A stretch of DNA of 64,000 bases from Trematomus loennbergii (GCA_012861695.1 JAAOOA010000457.1:983419-1047418); one strand, 5' to 3'. Counted from the first letter of the stretch, positions 37,981 through 53,014 are shown. The notes: generated by a model not told the origin, from the letters alone. Program-made: numbers and translations.

Positions 37981-38910
37981 ACATGTTTTCAGACTCAAAT
38001 ATAGGCAGAAAACAGCTCATAAAGAAGATTATTTTGCAGTATTTAAGTGGACCTATCATGCTATATTTGAATAATATAGTGTAGGACCATACCTATATAA
38101 GGCATATTTATACTTTTTTTTTTTCAAAATACCAAACAGATCATGCATTTTAGCCATGCCTCATTTCGCTCAATTTGACAATTTATAGCTCTGTTTTTGC
38201 AAGGGCTGATTCAGTGAGAACAGCACCATCTACAGGCTGGCATATGTACTACAGCGTCTCCAGCGCTTTCGAACGGCAATGGCCGTGGCTGTCTCTCCTG
38301 ATTGGTGGAGTTGGCCCAATAGCCGTAGCGCCACCGTCCTGACGTCAGGACAGTGTTCAAATCTGGATCAGTTTTTATCAGATCCGTTGCAGCCTCTTTT
38401 TTAGAGATTTGGGTATGGAGGAAAATAGAGAGGGTTGTGTTTTCTGACACTTGGTGAGTTCCCTGGAACACCGGGGACACATATATATAAAAGACGTACA
38501 AAAGTGCATTTTGCATGATGGGTCCCCTTTAAGTAAGAACATACATTCTTTGTATCACATTTTGAAACAGGATTCAGAAATCAAATGAAGATACTTATTT
38601 CTGAGACACTTATCGAAGATCGTCACATTTGTAGGTTTATTTCCATGAGAAACACTTTAATAAAATGTTTTTTCAGACTCAAATCAGCGTTGTAAATAGT
38701 TGATAAGTAGAAGACTATAAGGATCAGCTCTACATTTCTCGAAACCTCATTAGAAACAGGCTGAAAATATGTTTTCAGACTCAAATATAGGCAGAAAACA
38801 GCTCATAAAGAAGATTATTTTGCAGTGTTTAAGTAAGAACATCACATTTTGAAACGGGGTTCAGAAATCAAATGAAGACACTTATATCTGAGACACTTAT
38901 CGAAGAACAT
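37981..38910. repeat. ~300-bp tandem duplication, one copy split by MITE A
   Basis: 37982-38042 plus 38533-38640 (copy 1, interrupted) corresponds to 38768-38910 (copy 2, continuous). Both contain 'gttttcagactcaaatatag', 'gaagattattttgcagt', 'taagtaagaacat' and 'cagaaatcaaatgaaga'. Without the MITE the period is about 300 bp. A short third piece ('ttttttcagactcaaatc') lies at 38669. Confidence 0.9.
38043..38532 (-). mobile_element. MITE family A, copy 3 (with paralogous empty site)
   Basis: TTAA at 38043-38046 and 38529-38532; family A ends in reverse orientation. The CRE palindrome is at 38336-38351. The second copy of the host duplication has a single TTAA at 38829-38832 in the same context, which is the unoccupied target site. 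Confidence 0.95.
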
Positions 38911-39988
38911 CAACACTTTCATCCAGGCTAATATCTGAATATAAATCTCTTACAGTGAGATGAACACAGGATCCCGTGACTTTAATCCCCAGCCACTTGA
39001 CAGCGCTGAGGTCAAAGTCGCGGTGCCCTGACAGTACAGACCTAACAAAGGTATTCGCAGCAGCTTTTTCCCGACGGCCGACTTCTAATGATGATGGACG
39101 CTGCTGTTGTGGAGAATCACGGCATTGTTCCAGGTGACATTCCTGCCAGTCATTTGGATCTGCCTTTGCCAGCCCGTCTCTCTGCATGACAAAGAGCCGG
39201 GTCACCTGACGCTTCGACTTCACCCTCTTCACTCAGCAGCCTCCCAGCTAAAGTAAACAAACTGTTAATTCAGGATAATTCACCATAACCTATAGCCCCG
39301 GCCGTATAAATTCCTCACCTCCCTCCTCCTCCCTCCCTCCCTTCCTTCTGTCCATCAGTCCCTTCTGTCCTTTCTCCCTTTCTCCCATTTACCTTCATTA
39401 ACTAATGTTAGAGCGTTGAGGACTTTCAGGAAAAAGCCAACAACCTCCAACGTTACAAATTAACATCTGGCCTCGATTACTCACAACAAAAACTCGAAAT
39501 CTTGCCAAGTATATTTGTCTAATATCTAGTCAGAATATGTCTCTACACCTGATATAAAACACAATAACTTCAGAAGTAACACTGCAGTGAGATGTTAGGT
39601 CTTGTTTTAGACAATGCATCATCTTGTTAGGTCAAAACATCTTAATTTTTTGTTTCTCAGATGAAACACATCTTTTTTTACATATTCATTAGAAAATCAC
39701 TAACTAACATCAGAACACAGAAGACTTTTGAGCATTTGCGGGTTATATTGTAACAGCGTTTCCTGATTCTGGTCAAATATAGTTCACAATGAGTTCTCTT
39801 AGCTAATTACAAGATCTGATTTATCTAAATACCCCTTCTTATTTCAAGAAATCTTACCAAGCAAATGTTCACTTGTTCTATTGGCAGATGTTCTTCTACT
39901 TTTGAAGTGACAACGGCTTGTTTCATTATTGTTTAACTTGTTTTTGGAGCAGCATTTTTTCCAGTGCTCCTATATTAGATTACATGAA
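38911..39988. other. Unassigned; weak exon-like frame on minus strand
   Basis: A minus-strand frame over 39232-38897 has no ATG at its start but continues for 111 codons. It has no domain I recognise. A candidate acceptor (tctttgtcatgcag) and donor (act|gtaaga) bracket part of it. The remainder (39240-39988) shows only pyrimidine-rich and AT-rich sequence. Confidence 0.3.
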
Positions 39989-40348
39989 GCTGGCTACACA
40001 CCAACCCGATTTTGGGAGTCAGAGGCCGTCAGAGGCAGTCGGGCATTCGCGGCGCCCTACTCAGGTTGGTGTGTCCCGCACCGTCGTCTCTTTACGGCAC
40101 CTTTTCACACCTCCCGCGCCTCCCGATTCAACAGTTGAATCGGGAGGCCGCGGGAGGTCAGAGAAAGTCGGCCCAAGCAATCACTCTGATTGGCTGTTCA
40201 CACTACCGCTGCCTGCTGGCAAGGACAGTTATTGCCACTCGTCGACTGAAGTATGTGCGGTGTGTTCGTAGGCGGGCGACGTAGCTGACGTAAAAGTCGG
40301 GACGCCTTCGGTACGCTTCTTGGTCTCAGGTGGGTGTGTAGCGGCCTT
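39989..40348. mobile_element. Inverted-repeat MITE with central palindrome
   Basis: The left end is GCTGGCTACACACCAACC; the complement of the right end is GGCCGCTACACACCCACC. Inside, 40110-40157 is an almost perfect 48-bp palindrome with arms around CCTCCCGATTCAAC. No coding domain; superfamily not assigned. Confidence 0.7.
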
Positions 40349-41774
40349 TAGATTCAACTTCATCGCCATTGTGTAGAGTACAATTACAACAAAATGGAGT
40401 TAGCATCTATCTAGAAATGCAAAAGAAACAGTAAAGTGTTTAGGTATAATATAAAAACTACACTTTGTTGGATGTTTGATGGACATTCATTCTTTTCACA
40501 GAGAACCAAAGATATTCAAACATTTCAAAAAGCATTCGTGGAAATATGTCGTTATCAGATATTCTTGTTAACAGTTAGTTCTTTTGATCGATTCTCTGAA
40601 TGTTGGGCGATATTGACCCAAAAGGTACTTGAGGGCAGTAGAAGTTTTTGCTTTTAGAAGAGTGATAGCGTTATTACCTAAAATGTTGTGGGTAGTATTA
40701 GTAACAGATAACATTAGAGCCATGTTTTTTTTTTGTGCATAACGCGAAGATTGCACCAAGACTTTTTTGAATCATCCATCATGTATTTTTCCACCACTTT
40801 TGGTCCAGACTCTATTCTTATATATTATATTGGATTGACATTGGTACAAATAGCGTGGTCCCCAGATGATGCCATAACAAGACATTCTTATAAACAGATA
40901 TAATCGAGTTAATCTAATGACCATAACATCTTACAGTGTTTGGATAAGATTCTCTGTTCTGTATGTTGGTTGATATTGAGGTTCTTGAGGGGAAAGTTAA
41001 TGCTTTTTGACAGAATTAAAGTGTAGTTACCCAACATTTTGTGGGTGAAGGATAACAGATAACATCAGAGCCATGACAACTGTGAACGTTTCTGGAAAAT
41101 AATACATTCAATTCAAGAGGTTAAAACATATTAGCACACAGGCAACCGACATGATTCCAAGAACAGAATAATCATAATAACAATTATTCAAAGCTTCACA
41201 ACAGACTGAGATACAAACCATGATAAAACTTATAAATAAAATGAAATAATAACAAATACATCATGCCATTAGAGACTCATTTAGCACCAGCATGAGGTTG
41301 ACATTTTTAGGCATTTTAGGAACGTTTTCTCTTATATTTTTAAAGAAAGAAGAGCGTTTTATCCCTAATATTAAAGTTAGCAACGTGTTCCTACGGGACA
41401 GTTTAACAGTGACAATACATTGAGTGGAGTTAAGGGTGTGTGATAGAGGGAAGGGTATTTTCTTTGGAGGAGGAGACGCTCATCATGCCTCCGCTTTTCT
41501 CCACAGTGACCGGGATCATTCATCTCTTATCAGGTGAGGCCTCCCCCTCCACCTCCTCTCCCCCTCTCTCCCTGGCCTTTGTCCTCTCCCACAATGGGGT
41601 GATCAGGGCTGAGGGGGGTACAAAGGGGTAAAGGGGGCAGTAAAAGAAAAAGCTAAAAAAAAAGAAAGTGCTGTTGATCCGTCGTTCTTTACGGAGAGGT
41701 GGTTCAGGTAAAGAGGGCCCTTTTCTCCTCTTGCTTTGTTGCTGCTACAAAAAACACATAATGAGGGGGCTGTG

Positions 41775-41777
<3 letters not shown>
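40349..41777. other. Unassigned; diverged tandem duplication
   Basis: 40590-40724 and 40948-41075 are diverged copies (shared: 'gattctctg', 'atgttgg.cgatattga'-like, 'attttgtgggt', 'aacagataacat.agagccatg'). No gene recognised; 41440-41631 is a short open frame without a known domain. Confidence 0.45.
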
Positions 41778-41823
<46 letters not shown>

Positions 41824-41857
41824 TGTGTGTGTGTGTGTTTGTTTGTGTGTGTATGTG

Positions 41858-41888
<31 letters not shown>

Positions 41889-41889
41889 T
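41778..41889. repeat. (TG)n microsatellite with TTTG breaks
   Basis: TG array of 112 bp with several GTTT and GTAT interruptions, suggesting an older array than the pure ones. Confidence 0.96.
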
Positions 41890-42684
41890 TACACTTAAAC
41901 CAGCAACCGTCTCAACCATCTTCACTTCACAACCTTAAACATCTGTAAAATATGCTTCCTTAATGATATTAAATCTTATATTTTAAAACGTTAATAAGTG
42001 TTTCTTATGAAAGCTTTATGAGTATATAATTTAACAGATGTATAGTATTTAAGTTAACAATAAATAAGGTATTTAAATGAATCACTGACAATTGCATGAA
42101 TATACATTGTCTGATAATCTAATCCAACATATTCCCAAAAAAATGAGTTAGTTTAAATCAACGTAGAGATTCCCTTAGCTTGATTTGGAACGAGGGACAA
42201 TTTCAAAGATATTTCGTTGAGTAAATCCAACTAAGTCTGAGAAATAGGAAGACAATCAAACTTAATTTCAGCATATGCTATACATGTACTGTATGTTTAA
42301 TATACACTTGCATAAACAGGCAATCGGTTGAACTCCGTATATTAGAGGTACAAGTAAAAGTATTTAAAGAGTTTTTTTATTCTAAGATTGTGTATTACAT
42401 CCTGAATGTTCAGATGTACTAATGAATGATGCCGTTAACGTACATATGTAGACAGTATACGTCAACAAGTGGAGCAACACATTTAAAAGTAAAATGCCTC
42501 ACAGGTTTAATTTAATTATTTTTATATTCTTCTGATTGATTGATCCTATTGTTTAAGTCGCTTTGGATAAAAAGCGCCACTTAAATATAATTCATTTAAT
42601 GGAAGAGTATGAATTATGGTTATATCCATTTTGTTTTCCATTTCACCCTGATTCATGAGCTGATATTCCTTTACATTTTCTTAA
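41890..42684. other. Unassigned AT-rich sequence with SINE-type tail
   Basis: 42556-42600 carries 'aagtcgctttggataaaa', the plus-strand form of the tail seen at 23.2 kb. Nothing else recognised. Confidence 0.45.
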
Positions 42685-42694
42685 TGTCCGTCAG

Positions 42695-43030
42695 CAGTGC
42701 CGGCCCTCACCAATTTGCTGCCCTAGGCAAGATTTTAGCTGTCGCCCCCCCCTTCCCCCCCCTTCCCCGCGGCCGCTTACACAGTAAATTCCAATGTTAA
42801 TAAAAGCACACAGAAGCTGTATAAGTTTTTTGGGAGTTTGATTTATTTTAAATGACCACAAATACAAAATGAAAACCTATAATCGCCACTAAAACTAGTT
42901 ATGGGCGCGTACGCAATAGGCGTAGTTCTGTTAGTATAAGATAATAAGATCTCCCCAATGTTCGGCGCCTCTGATGGGTTGATGCACCCTTAGCATTCGC
43001 CTATACTGCCTATGCCAAGGGCCGGCCCTG
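42695..43030. mobile_element. hAT-like MITE with CAGTGCCGGCCCT ends
   Basis: The left end is CAGTGCCGGCCCT and the right end AGGGCCGGCCCTG, inverted copies with one mismatch. The subterminal parts share 'gccctaggcaa' and 'tgcctatgccaaggg'-like sequence. The CAG...CTG ends fit hAT. The left flank TCCGTCAG and right flank TCCATCAC agree at six of eight positions. Confidence 0.75.
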
Positions 43031-43037
43031 TCCATCA

Positions 43038-43460
43038 CTACGGATTATCAAAGACCCCCATCACCCCAGCCACAAACTGTTCTTTCTGTTGCCGTCTGGC
43101 AGACGTTACCGCAGCATCCTGGCAAGGACAAGAAGATTCGGAGACAGTTTCTTCCCGCGGGCAGTGAGACTGTTAAACAATTGAACTGCTTGAAACAACT
43201 TCAAAACATTCATCTGCTACTCAGTAGTATATATCTAATATCTAATATATATCATTCCAATAACTTGTATATAGACTCGTACTGCACTATTCCACATCAT
43301 CACTTTATTTTATAACTATTTTTCTTTTTGTATTGCTCTTGCTATCTGTATTGTTATTATGTTGCATTGTTGGAGAAGCCTGTGACATAAGATTTTCAAC
43401 AACATAATTACTCTGTAGCTATGTCAGTTTGACAATAAAGAACCTTGAACCTTGAACCTT
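43038..43460 (+). mobile_element. LINE 3' end with RT-protein C-terminus
   Basis: The plus-strand frame 43038-43184 reads LRIIKDPHHPSHKLFFLLPS then GRRYRSILARTRRFGDSFFP and ends RAVRLLNN before a TGA. The 'HP.H.LF.LLPSGRRYR......RF..SFFP.A..LLN' pattern is the conserved C-terminus of fish non-LTR retrotransposon proteins (CR1/L2/Rex1 group). A 3' untranslated region follows with 'gtttgacaataaagaaccttgaa' and a tail of AACCTTG repeats (43440-43460). The catalytic domains are absent, so the copy is 5'-truncated and dead. Confidence 0.85.
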
Positions 43461-43469
43461 GTCCGTCAG

Positions 43470-45456
<1,987 letters not shown>

Positions 45457-45514
45457 CTTCTGAAAGGGAAAGGCTCATTAAAGCCCACCTGTTCTGACCC
45501 TGCAGGTATGTTAC

Positions 45515-45550
45515 CTTCCTTTCATTCATTCATTCATTCTTTCATTCACT
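45515..45550. repeat. (CATT)n short tetranucleotide array
   Basis: Four to six CATT units with minor variation. Confidence 0.85.
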
Positions 45551-45614
45551 CGCTCCTCCCTTCTCCTCTCCATCAGCGGCCTGGGGCAGCGCTTTGAACT
45601 CACAACTGCACCTC

Positions 45615-45663
45615 AGTGTGTGTGTGTGTGTGTGTGTGTGTGTATTTGGTGTGTGTGTGTGTG
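45615..45663. repeat. (TG)n microsatellite
   Basis: TG array with a TATTTG break. Confidence 0.95.
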
Positions 45664-45901
45664 AGAGAGAAAGGCAAACAGGCCAAGAAAGAGAGACATT
45701 CATAAACAGAGCAGGATAAAAACATGTAATTTCCAAAGTAATAAATGTCTATTTGAATGATGAATGCACTTAATGCATGTGTGTGCATGTGTGTGTGTGA
45801 GTCACTGAAGATTTAAACTGTTATAATGTTTTGCCTAAGGTGTTGGCCGACCATTGTTCCCACTTAATGAATCTGGCATGTGCGTAGGCCTCTTAGCGAG
45901 C

Positions 45902-47384
<1,483 letters not shown>

Positions 47385-47605
47385 CTTAGTGGGGACCAAC
47401 AGGGAATGTATATCTAGTGGGGACATATCTGAGAGTATCTGTTCGATCTGTCTGTGTCCATATTTGTGCAGCTACCTGAATAGTATTCTACAAGTGTGTG
47501 TGTGTGTGTGTGAATACTTTATCTTCTCCCTTTTATGGGGACCAATCACATTTGTAGACCTTCAGAGTAAGGACATTTAGGGAAAGTGGGGACATTTCTG
47601 ACAGA
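47385..47605. repeat. Diverged 'GGGGAC' module
   Basis: Several TGGGGAC(A/C) motifs ('agtggggaccaacagggaatg', 'tatggggaccaatcacattt', 'agtggggacatttctgacag') around a short TG run at 47493-47512; related in style and position to the modules at 35.0 and 63.6 kb. Confidence 0.5.
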
Positions 47606-47658
47606 ACATGTGTGTGTGTGTGTGAAAGCACCTGTGCACCTGATGAGTATTCTGCAAG

Positions 47659-47667
47659 GTGTGTGTA

Positions 47668-47748
<81 letters not shown>
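47659..47748. repeat. (TG)n microsatellite
   Basis: TG array of 90 bp. Confidence 0.97.
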
Positions 47749-47750
<2 letters not shown>

Positions 47751-47894
47751 GTAAGTGTACTAAGGGCTGAGGTGTACTGTTCCTCCATTCTTATGTTAAC
47801 GTGGATTACTGCTGTAACCTCCCTGCTGACGGTCCATTGTAGGACCAGACCTGCTCAGTGGGGTTGTGTCTACACCGCCCAGCAGGAGTGACTG

Positions 47895-47909
47895 AGTGTG
47901 TGTGTGTGT

Positions 47910-47946
<37 letters not shown>
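47895..47946. repeat. (TG)n microsatellite
   Basis: TG array with one GG break. Confidence 0.96.
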
Positions 47947-47949
<3 letters not shown>

Positions 47950-48521
47950 CTTTCAGTTATCAGCAGGATATCCCTTTCGACACTGATGCAATGGACATGG
48001 AAGTGGACAAAGAGTGCGTCCATATCTGTTTTACTTCTGTGAGTGTGTGTACATTTTGTTAACAGTACAAAGAAAGGAAAACTATGCAATACATTTGGTA
48101 GAGTAGATGAGGAAGGAAATAACAGAATAAATTGAAAATAACGAGAGATTGAATGTAAAAAACATTAACTGTAAAGCAATGTCAACTGAAAAAAAGTGTA
48201 AGACAACTACTACAAAAAACGTGAATAATAATTCAAGATGGGAAAGTTGACATTTTTGTGATGTTTTTCTATAAGTTACAAACATCCAAGGGCAAAACTG
48301 AAGGTTCATTTACAATATGACGCCAATATAAATGTGAAACTGGAGATACAACCAGACTAAGGAACTTCTTCGTCATAGAGGGCAACGCCAAAATTGTCAG
48401 AGGAGTTCAAAGATCTGCAATTTATATTCTTATGTTCGACTAAGTAACCACAGTGTAATCTGTGTCATACTCGAAACACACCTTGTCTGTACCTGTTGTA
48501 TTTAGGGTAAGTAAGGATGCT
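47947..48521. other. Unassigned sequence
   Basis: No gene or repeat recognised. Confidence 0.4.
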
Positions 48522-48880
48522 TCTGTGGTCCTGCCTGATTCTCACCTTACTACTTCTTTGATGGCTCCTACAGGATTGTTGACATCCACCTGGATTCATC
48601 TTCTTATTTATAGACAAATGCATTTTCTAGCATTTGGACTACTATGTTGTAAATGTATTATCTTTTACATTTACACATGGCATCTACTGCACATCTGTCC
48701 TCAAGGTTTCTTCAATCTTTCCCCGTTAACTGCAGGGTTTCTTTGGGGGTGTTTCCTTTTCCGATGTGAGGGTCCAAGGACAGAGGGTGTAGTATTCATA
48801 TTCTGTACAAAATGTAAAGTCCACTGAGACAAATGTAAAAGTGGGATATTGGGCTATATAAATAACCATTGATTGATTGA
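48522..48880 (+). mobile_element. LINE-like 3' region ending in (TTGA)n, second copy
   Basis: Matches 27140-27545 over its length with many substitutions and small deletions; ends 'gatattgggctatataaata' then ATTGATTGATTGA. The divergence between the two copies suggests separate, older insertions. Confidence 0.8.
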
Positions 48881-50209
48881 ATGGGAATGTTCCATTTGTT
48901 TGCTACATGTGAGAAAGGGAACCTCTTGATAATCTTTGGACCTGTTTCGCCTTTATTGTCTGGATAGGAGATTCTTTGTCAACGGAAAAAAGCCATAGAA
49001 TTACAGATTTTGCCAAATGTCTATCATACAGGTGTTCTGCGTGTACTGAAGTCTTGAATATAGAGAGAGGAAGTGAGCCTAAACACTGCCGTCTCTTCTC
49101 CTTCTCTCTGTCTCCGTGTTTTATGAGTGTGTCTCCGTTCTGTTTACATGTTGAAAGCTCTTTAATAAGAAGCTGCGGGGGAAGCCATCAGACTGGAACC
49201 TTTCATCTCAACCTGTGCTGTCACACCCAGGGTGGGGGGACCTTATTTATGGCTGCGCACAGGTTGTTTCTTTGTATGGAGCACTTACACAGTTTGTCTG
49301 AGTCAGACTTGAGACTCCAGAGGAGGAAGAGAAGGGGGTCAGGATGTCATCTATTATAGATTGCAGATTATCGACATCATCTGCAAAATACTTGAACTAA
49401 ACGTAGGATAACCCACTTAGAATGATTGTTTGTTTCTCGTTATGAAGCTAAAAATCTAATTTGTATGAAGATTTTCATTGGTTTAGGGTGTCACTGCAAT
49501 AGCATATGCAATGGTATTTTGGAAATGTTATTGGGAGTGTCGTTAAACAGCATTATTTAATAAAACTGTGAAATAATGACACATATGATATACCGTGAAA
49601 ATAATCCAGGACTTCTTAAATAATTTCCTTCTCTTTGTCTTCTCCTTTTGTTTCCCCCAATGCCCAACAAACAACAATAATGTAAAAAACAGGTGTAATT
49701 CATTTGCCAACAAAGTCACACAGAAATAATTTGAATGATAGCATTATTATTTATTTTTCCGAATTTCATGAGCATATCGAATTCTTGTGGCACTTATAAT
49801 CATGCAATGTAATTTTTATATTCGAACTGCCCCTAATGATAGACAATTAATATACAATACAACAAGAATTAAACTGATTTAAGTTTTAAGGATGATAATG
49901 ATCTTGGTACAAAGTTTAAGTAAACAAGTTATTTAATCTAAAACAGAATATTTGTACTTAATCAGTATCAGTGCAAACTAACAGACACAACAGTAGGAAA
50001 ACTGCTCTAGTTATCTCAAAAGTAAACCTGACAGGTTCCAGGTGATGTAATCAGATTACTTTAAACAGATTACATGTGTTTTCTAAGTGCGGTGCTCCAC
50101 CCGGCTGCGAGACAGACGGATGAAGTTCTTGAGTCGTAAATCGTGGAGAAGAATGGAGGGTTTGTTTCAGATGAGAACCAGTTTCTTTAGAGACGGTGAA
50201 TAACACTCT
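48881..50209. other. Unassigned sequence
   Basis: The frame at 48976-49359 has no domain I know. 49150-49330 is mixed sequence without simple repeats. The rest is AT-rich. Confidence 0.4.
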
Positions 50210-50229
50210 CACACACACACACACACACA

Positions 50230-50313
<84 letters not shown>

Positions 50314-50412
50314 GCACACACACACACACACGCACACGCACACGCACATCCACACACACACACACACACACACACGCGCGCGCACGCACGCACGCACGCA
50401 CGCACGCGCGCA

Positions 50413-50509
<97 letters not shown>
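50210..50509. repeat. (CA)n/(CGCA)n/(CG)n compound array
   Basis: A 300-bp alternating purine-pyrimidine tract. Pure CA flanks (50236-50309 and 50433-50509) surround a centre of CGCA units with CGCGCG patches (50375-50432). The strand pattern gives false THTH/ARTH and CVCV/ACVR frames. Confidence 0.98.
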
Positions 50510-50510
<1 letters not shown>

Positions 50511-51077
50511 AGGTAACCAGGTACACCTGTGCGTGAGAAGAACTTCAGCCACTGCAAGCGTTACTTTGATGCTACAGTGGTAAACAATAGAATAAGAGCA
50601 GATGCATCCATTCAGGCAAACATTATGAATTCAAAGTCTGACTAAAACTATATTTTAAATACTTTAAAATATCTTCGTACAGTTTGTATTAAAAGAAAAA
50701 ATCTAGTAATATATAAAAAAGAGAATCAGATTTTAATTGCAGTTCAAAGGCTCTGTTGTTCATATTAAACCATTAATGAGGTATTCTGGCATGTCACATT
50801 CATCTTATTTGTATTTTAATATGAAACACATTCTTAGCTCTTCTCATCATGAAGTACTTTTGGGATTGTAGCTTCTGAACTCTCCTAGCAGCAGGAAACA
50901 TACATTTAGGATCTGAAGTGACAAACAATGCATTTGTCCTTTTATTTTTGTTTCTCACAGTTTGACATACAAAGACAAGTTGAGACGACAATATTGACCT
51001 CAGTGTTGGATTTGGAGGTCAAATGTGACCCCATGTGTGTTTGGTCAGAGGATGATCCTTCTGTTGTGACCACAGAT
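50510..51077. other. Unassigned AT-rich sequence
   Basis: No gene or repeat recognised. Confidence 0.4.
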
Positions 51078-51300
51078 GCGGCTTTCACACCAGCGCTTTT
51101 CCCTTTCTAGCTCCTAGCTAGAGCTTTTCTGGTTCAGCTCCGTTTCCCTTTTCAGCTCCCGCTCTGTTCACACCGCCAGAGCTGCCGCTGCTGCGTCATG
51201 ACGTCACCGTTTACATCGCTGATTTTCTCCCCAACGGAGCTCACAACAACAACGGGCCGGGGACTGCGTCGGGTCGATGATCGTGTTGCTTTTAATCATA
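51078..51300 (-). mobile_element. Harbinger-like element end, inverted relative to the 13.97-kb copy
   Basis: Starts GCGGCTTTCACACCAGCG. It then shares 'agagcttttctggttc', 'cagctcccgctctgttcacaccgc' and 'gctgcgtcatgacg' with the complement of 14490-14615. The partner end is not seen within the next 1 kb, so the extent on the right is unknown. Confidence 0.65.
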
Positions 51301-52242
51301 CGAAGCCAGATTAAATTAAATAACGACTTCTCCAACCTTATACTTTTCTCCAGAGTGCCGTGGTTCATTGTTTATTAATGTGTTTCAGCGACCGCTGCAG
51401 TGCTGGCTGCTCTTCCACGGGAGTTTATTCTCCCGTTAGCTCCGGGTTAGCTCACACGGCTCTAAAGTATTCACTGTCTGACTGTCACACAAGCAGCTGA
51501 TACATATCCCCAGTTCCCCTTAAGTGAATGTGTGTCAGTCTGAATTGACGCTGTTTGGCATCACAACGCTGTTATGAAAGTTTCTCTGGTATAACATGGG
51601 TGATGTTAGCATAGCAACCGAAGCTAAACTGACTACTTGCTAAGCCGTTTTCGACAGGCACATTGAAAAAATACAATATCCCACTTTATTTTAATGTTCT
51701 ATCTTCACAGAATTAAAGTTTCTTTGGGAAGACAGGTACAGTATGTGTTAAAACTGTCCGTGCTCATTGCATTATTATTATGCAATACCTTTAATTCAAT
51801 GTGTTTCTATTAGTATTCTACTATTTTCGTCCAACGTCATACTTGCAATGTGATCCACAGTTCATACAGTGTCATAATTCTCTGTGACTCAGTAATAAAA
51901 TGCTAATTGTTTCTTCATTTCTTCTATATCTTGACGTTAAATCCACACCTTTTCACTTTGAGAAGACATTGTTTAAGAAGTAACCTCGAGTAAGGTGAGA
52001 GCTGTTGTCAAGCTGCATCTAAAGTTCAACCTGAACATTATCTGCTTTCTAAATCTGGCGTTGTGAGATGTTCACATGACAGAAGTGTTATGCAAACATG
52101 CATAAAGTGTAAGTGTGGCTATGTTCCCTCCTGAGTCCTCTGACACTTTCTCATTCTGTTCTGATCCGAGGCCAGCGGAGCGACGAGCCGACGGATAACT
52201 TTCCCTTCTGAGCAGGTCGAACTCTGAACCCTTCACCTGGAG
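51301..52242. other. Unassigned; may include more of the 51.08-kb element
   Basis: No gene recognised. A 'gttagc' rich patch at 51430-51620 is common in fish intergenic DNA. Confidence 0.4.
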
Positions 52243-52384
<142 letters not shown>

Positions 52385-52467
52385 GCTTTGAGCCATCAAA
52401 CAAAGACCTGCAGCCACACTCTCCAAGGCTAAACCTGCTGTAAACTGCCTGTCACAGCGTAGCATGC

Positions 52468-52485
52468 CACACACTCACACACACA

Positions 52486-52516
<31 letters not shown>

Positions 52517-52552
52517 CAACACACACACACACACACACACACACCACACACA

Positions 52553-52589
<37 letters not shown>
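52468..52589. repeat. (CA)n compound microsatellite
   Basis: CA array with CACC, ACAAC and CCCA breaks; similar in break pattern to 12465-12593. Confidence 0.97.
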
Positions 52590-52591
<2 letters not shown>

Positions 52592-52789
52592 GCAGCAGCA
52601 TTTCTGGACAAAGACAAAGCTTTAGGGTTAAGAGTTTTATTTCTGTCTCCTTCTTTTACAAAAAGTACCAAATAACAGCATAAAAACTTTAAATGTTTGC
52701 AGTTTTTGCATAATTGATCCCTCCTGTCTCATGTCATGTGACTTGTTATTTGGGATGATGGAAACATGGTTGCACATTCAATACTGCCT

Positions 52790-52975
52790 TTCACTGTACA
52801 GTTTATTAGATTCATTAATTCACCGTCTATGTCTCTTGTAGTTATTTAATTATCTCTTTTTACTGCACTGTTAGTGTACAGTTGTATTATTGTGCTGCTG
52901 TGTTTATTGTGTCTTTGTAACTCTGGCACAACAATTTCCTTCGGGATAAATAAAGTCTTATCTTATCTTGCCTAA
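52790..52975 (+). mobile_element. LINE-like 3' tail with TCTTA repeats
   Basis: 'ggcacaacaatttccttcgg' followed by 'gataaataaagtcttatcttatctt' is a retrotransposon 3' end; compare 11465-11596. Confidence 0.7.
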
Positions 52976-53014
52976 AACAATAAAGTGAAAATGCTGTTTC
53001 ATTTGAACACTTTA

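Noticed and set aside
41508..41534. 27-base microexon bracketed by 'tttctccacag' and 'cag|gtgagg'
   Set aside because: Splice-like words are common by chance, there are no neighbouring exons to join and no known peptide.
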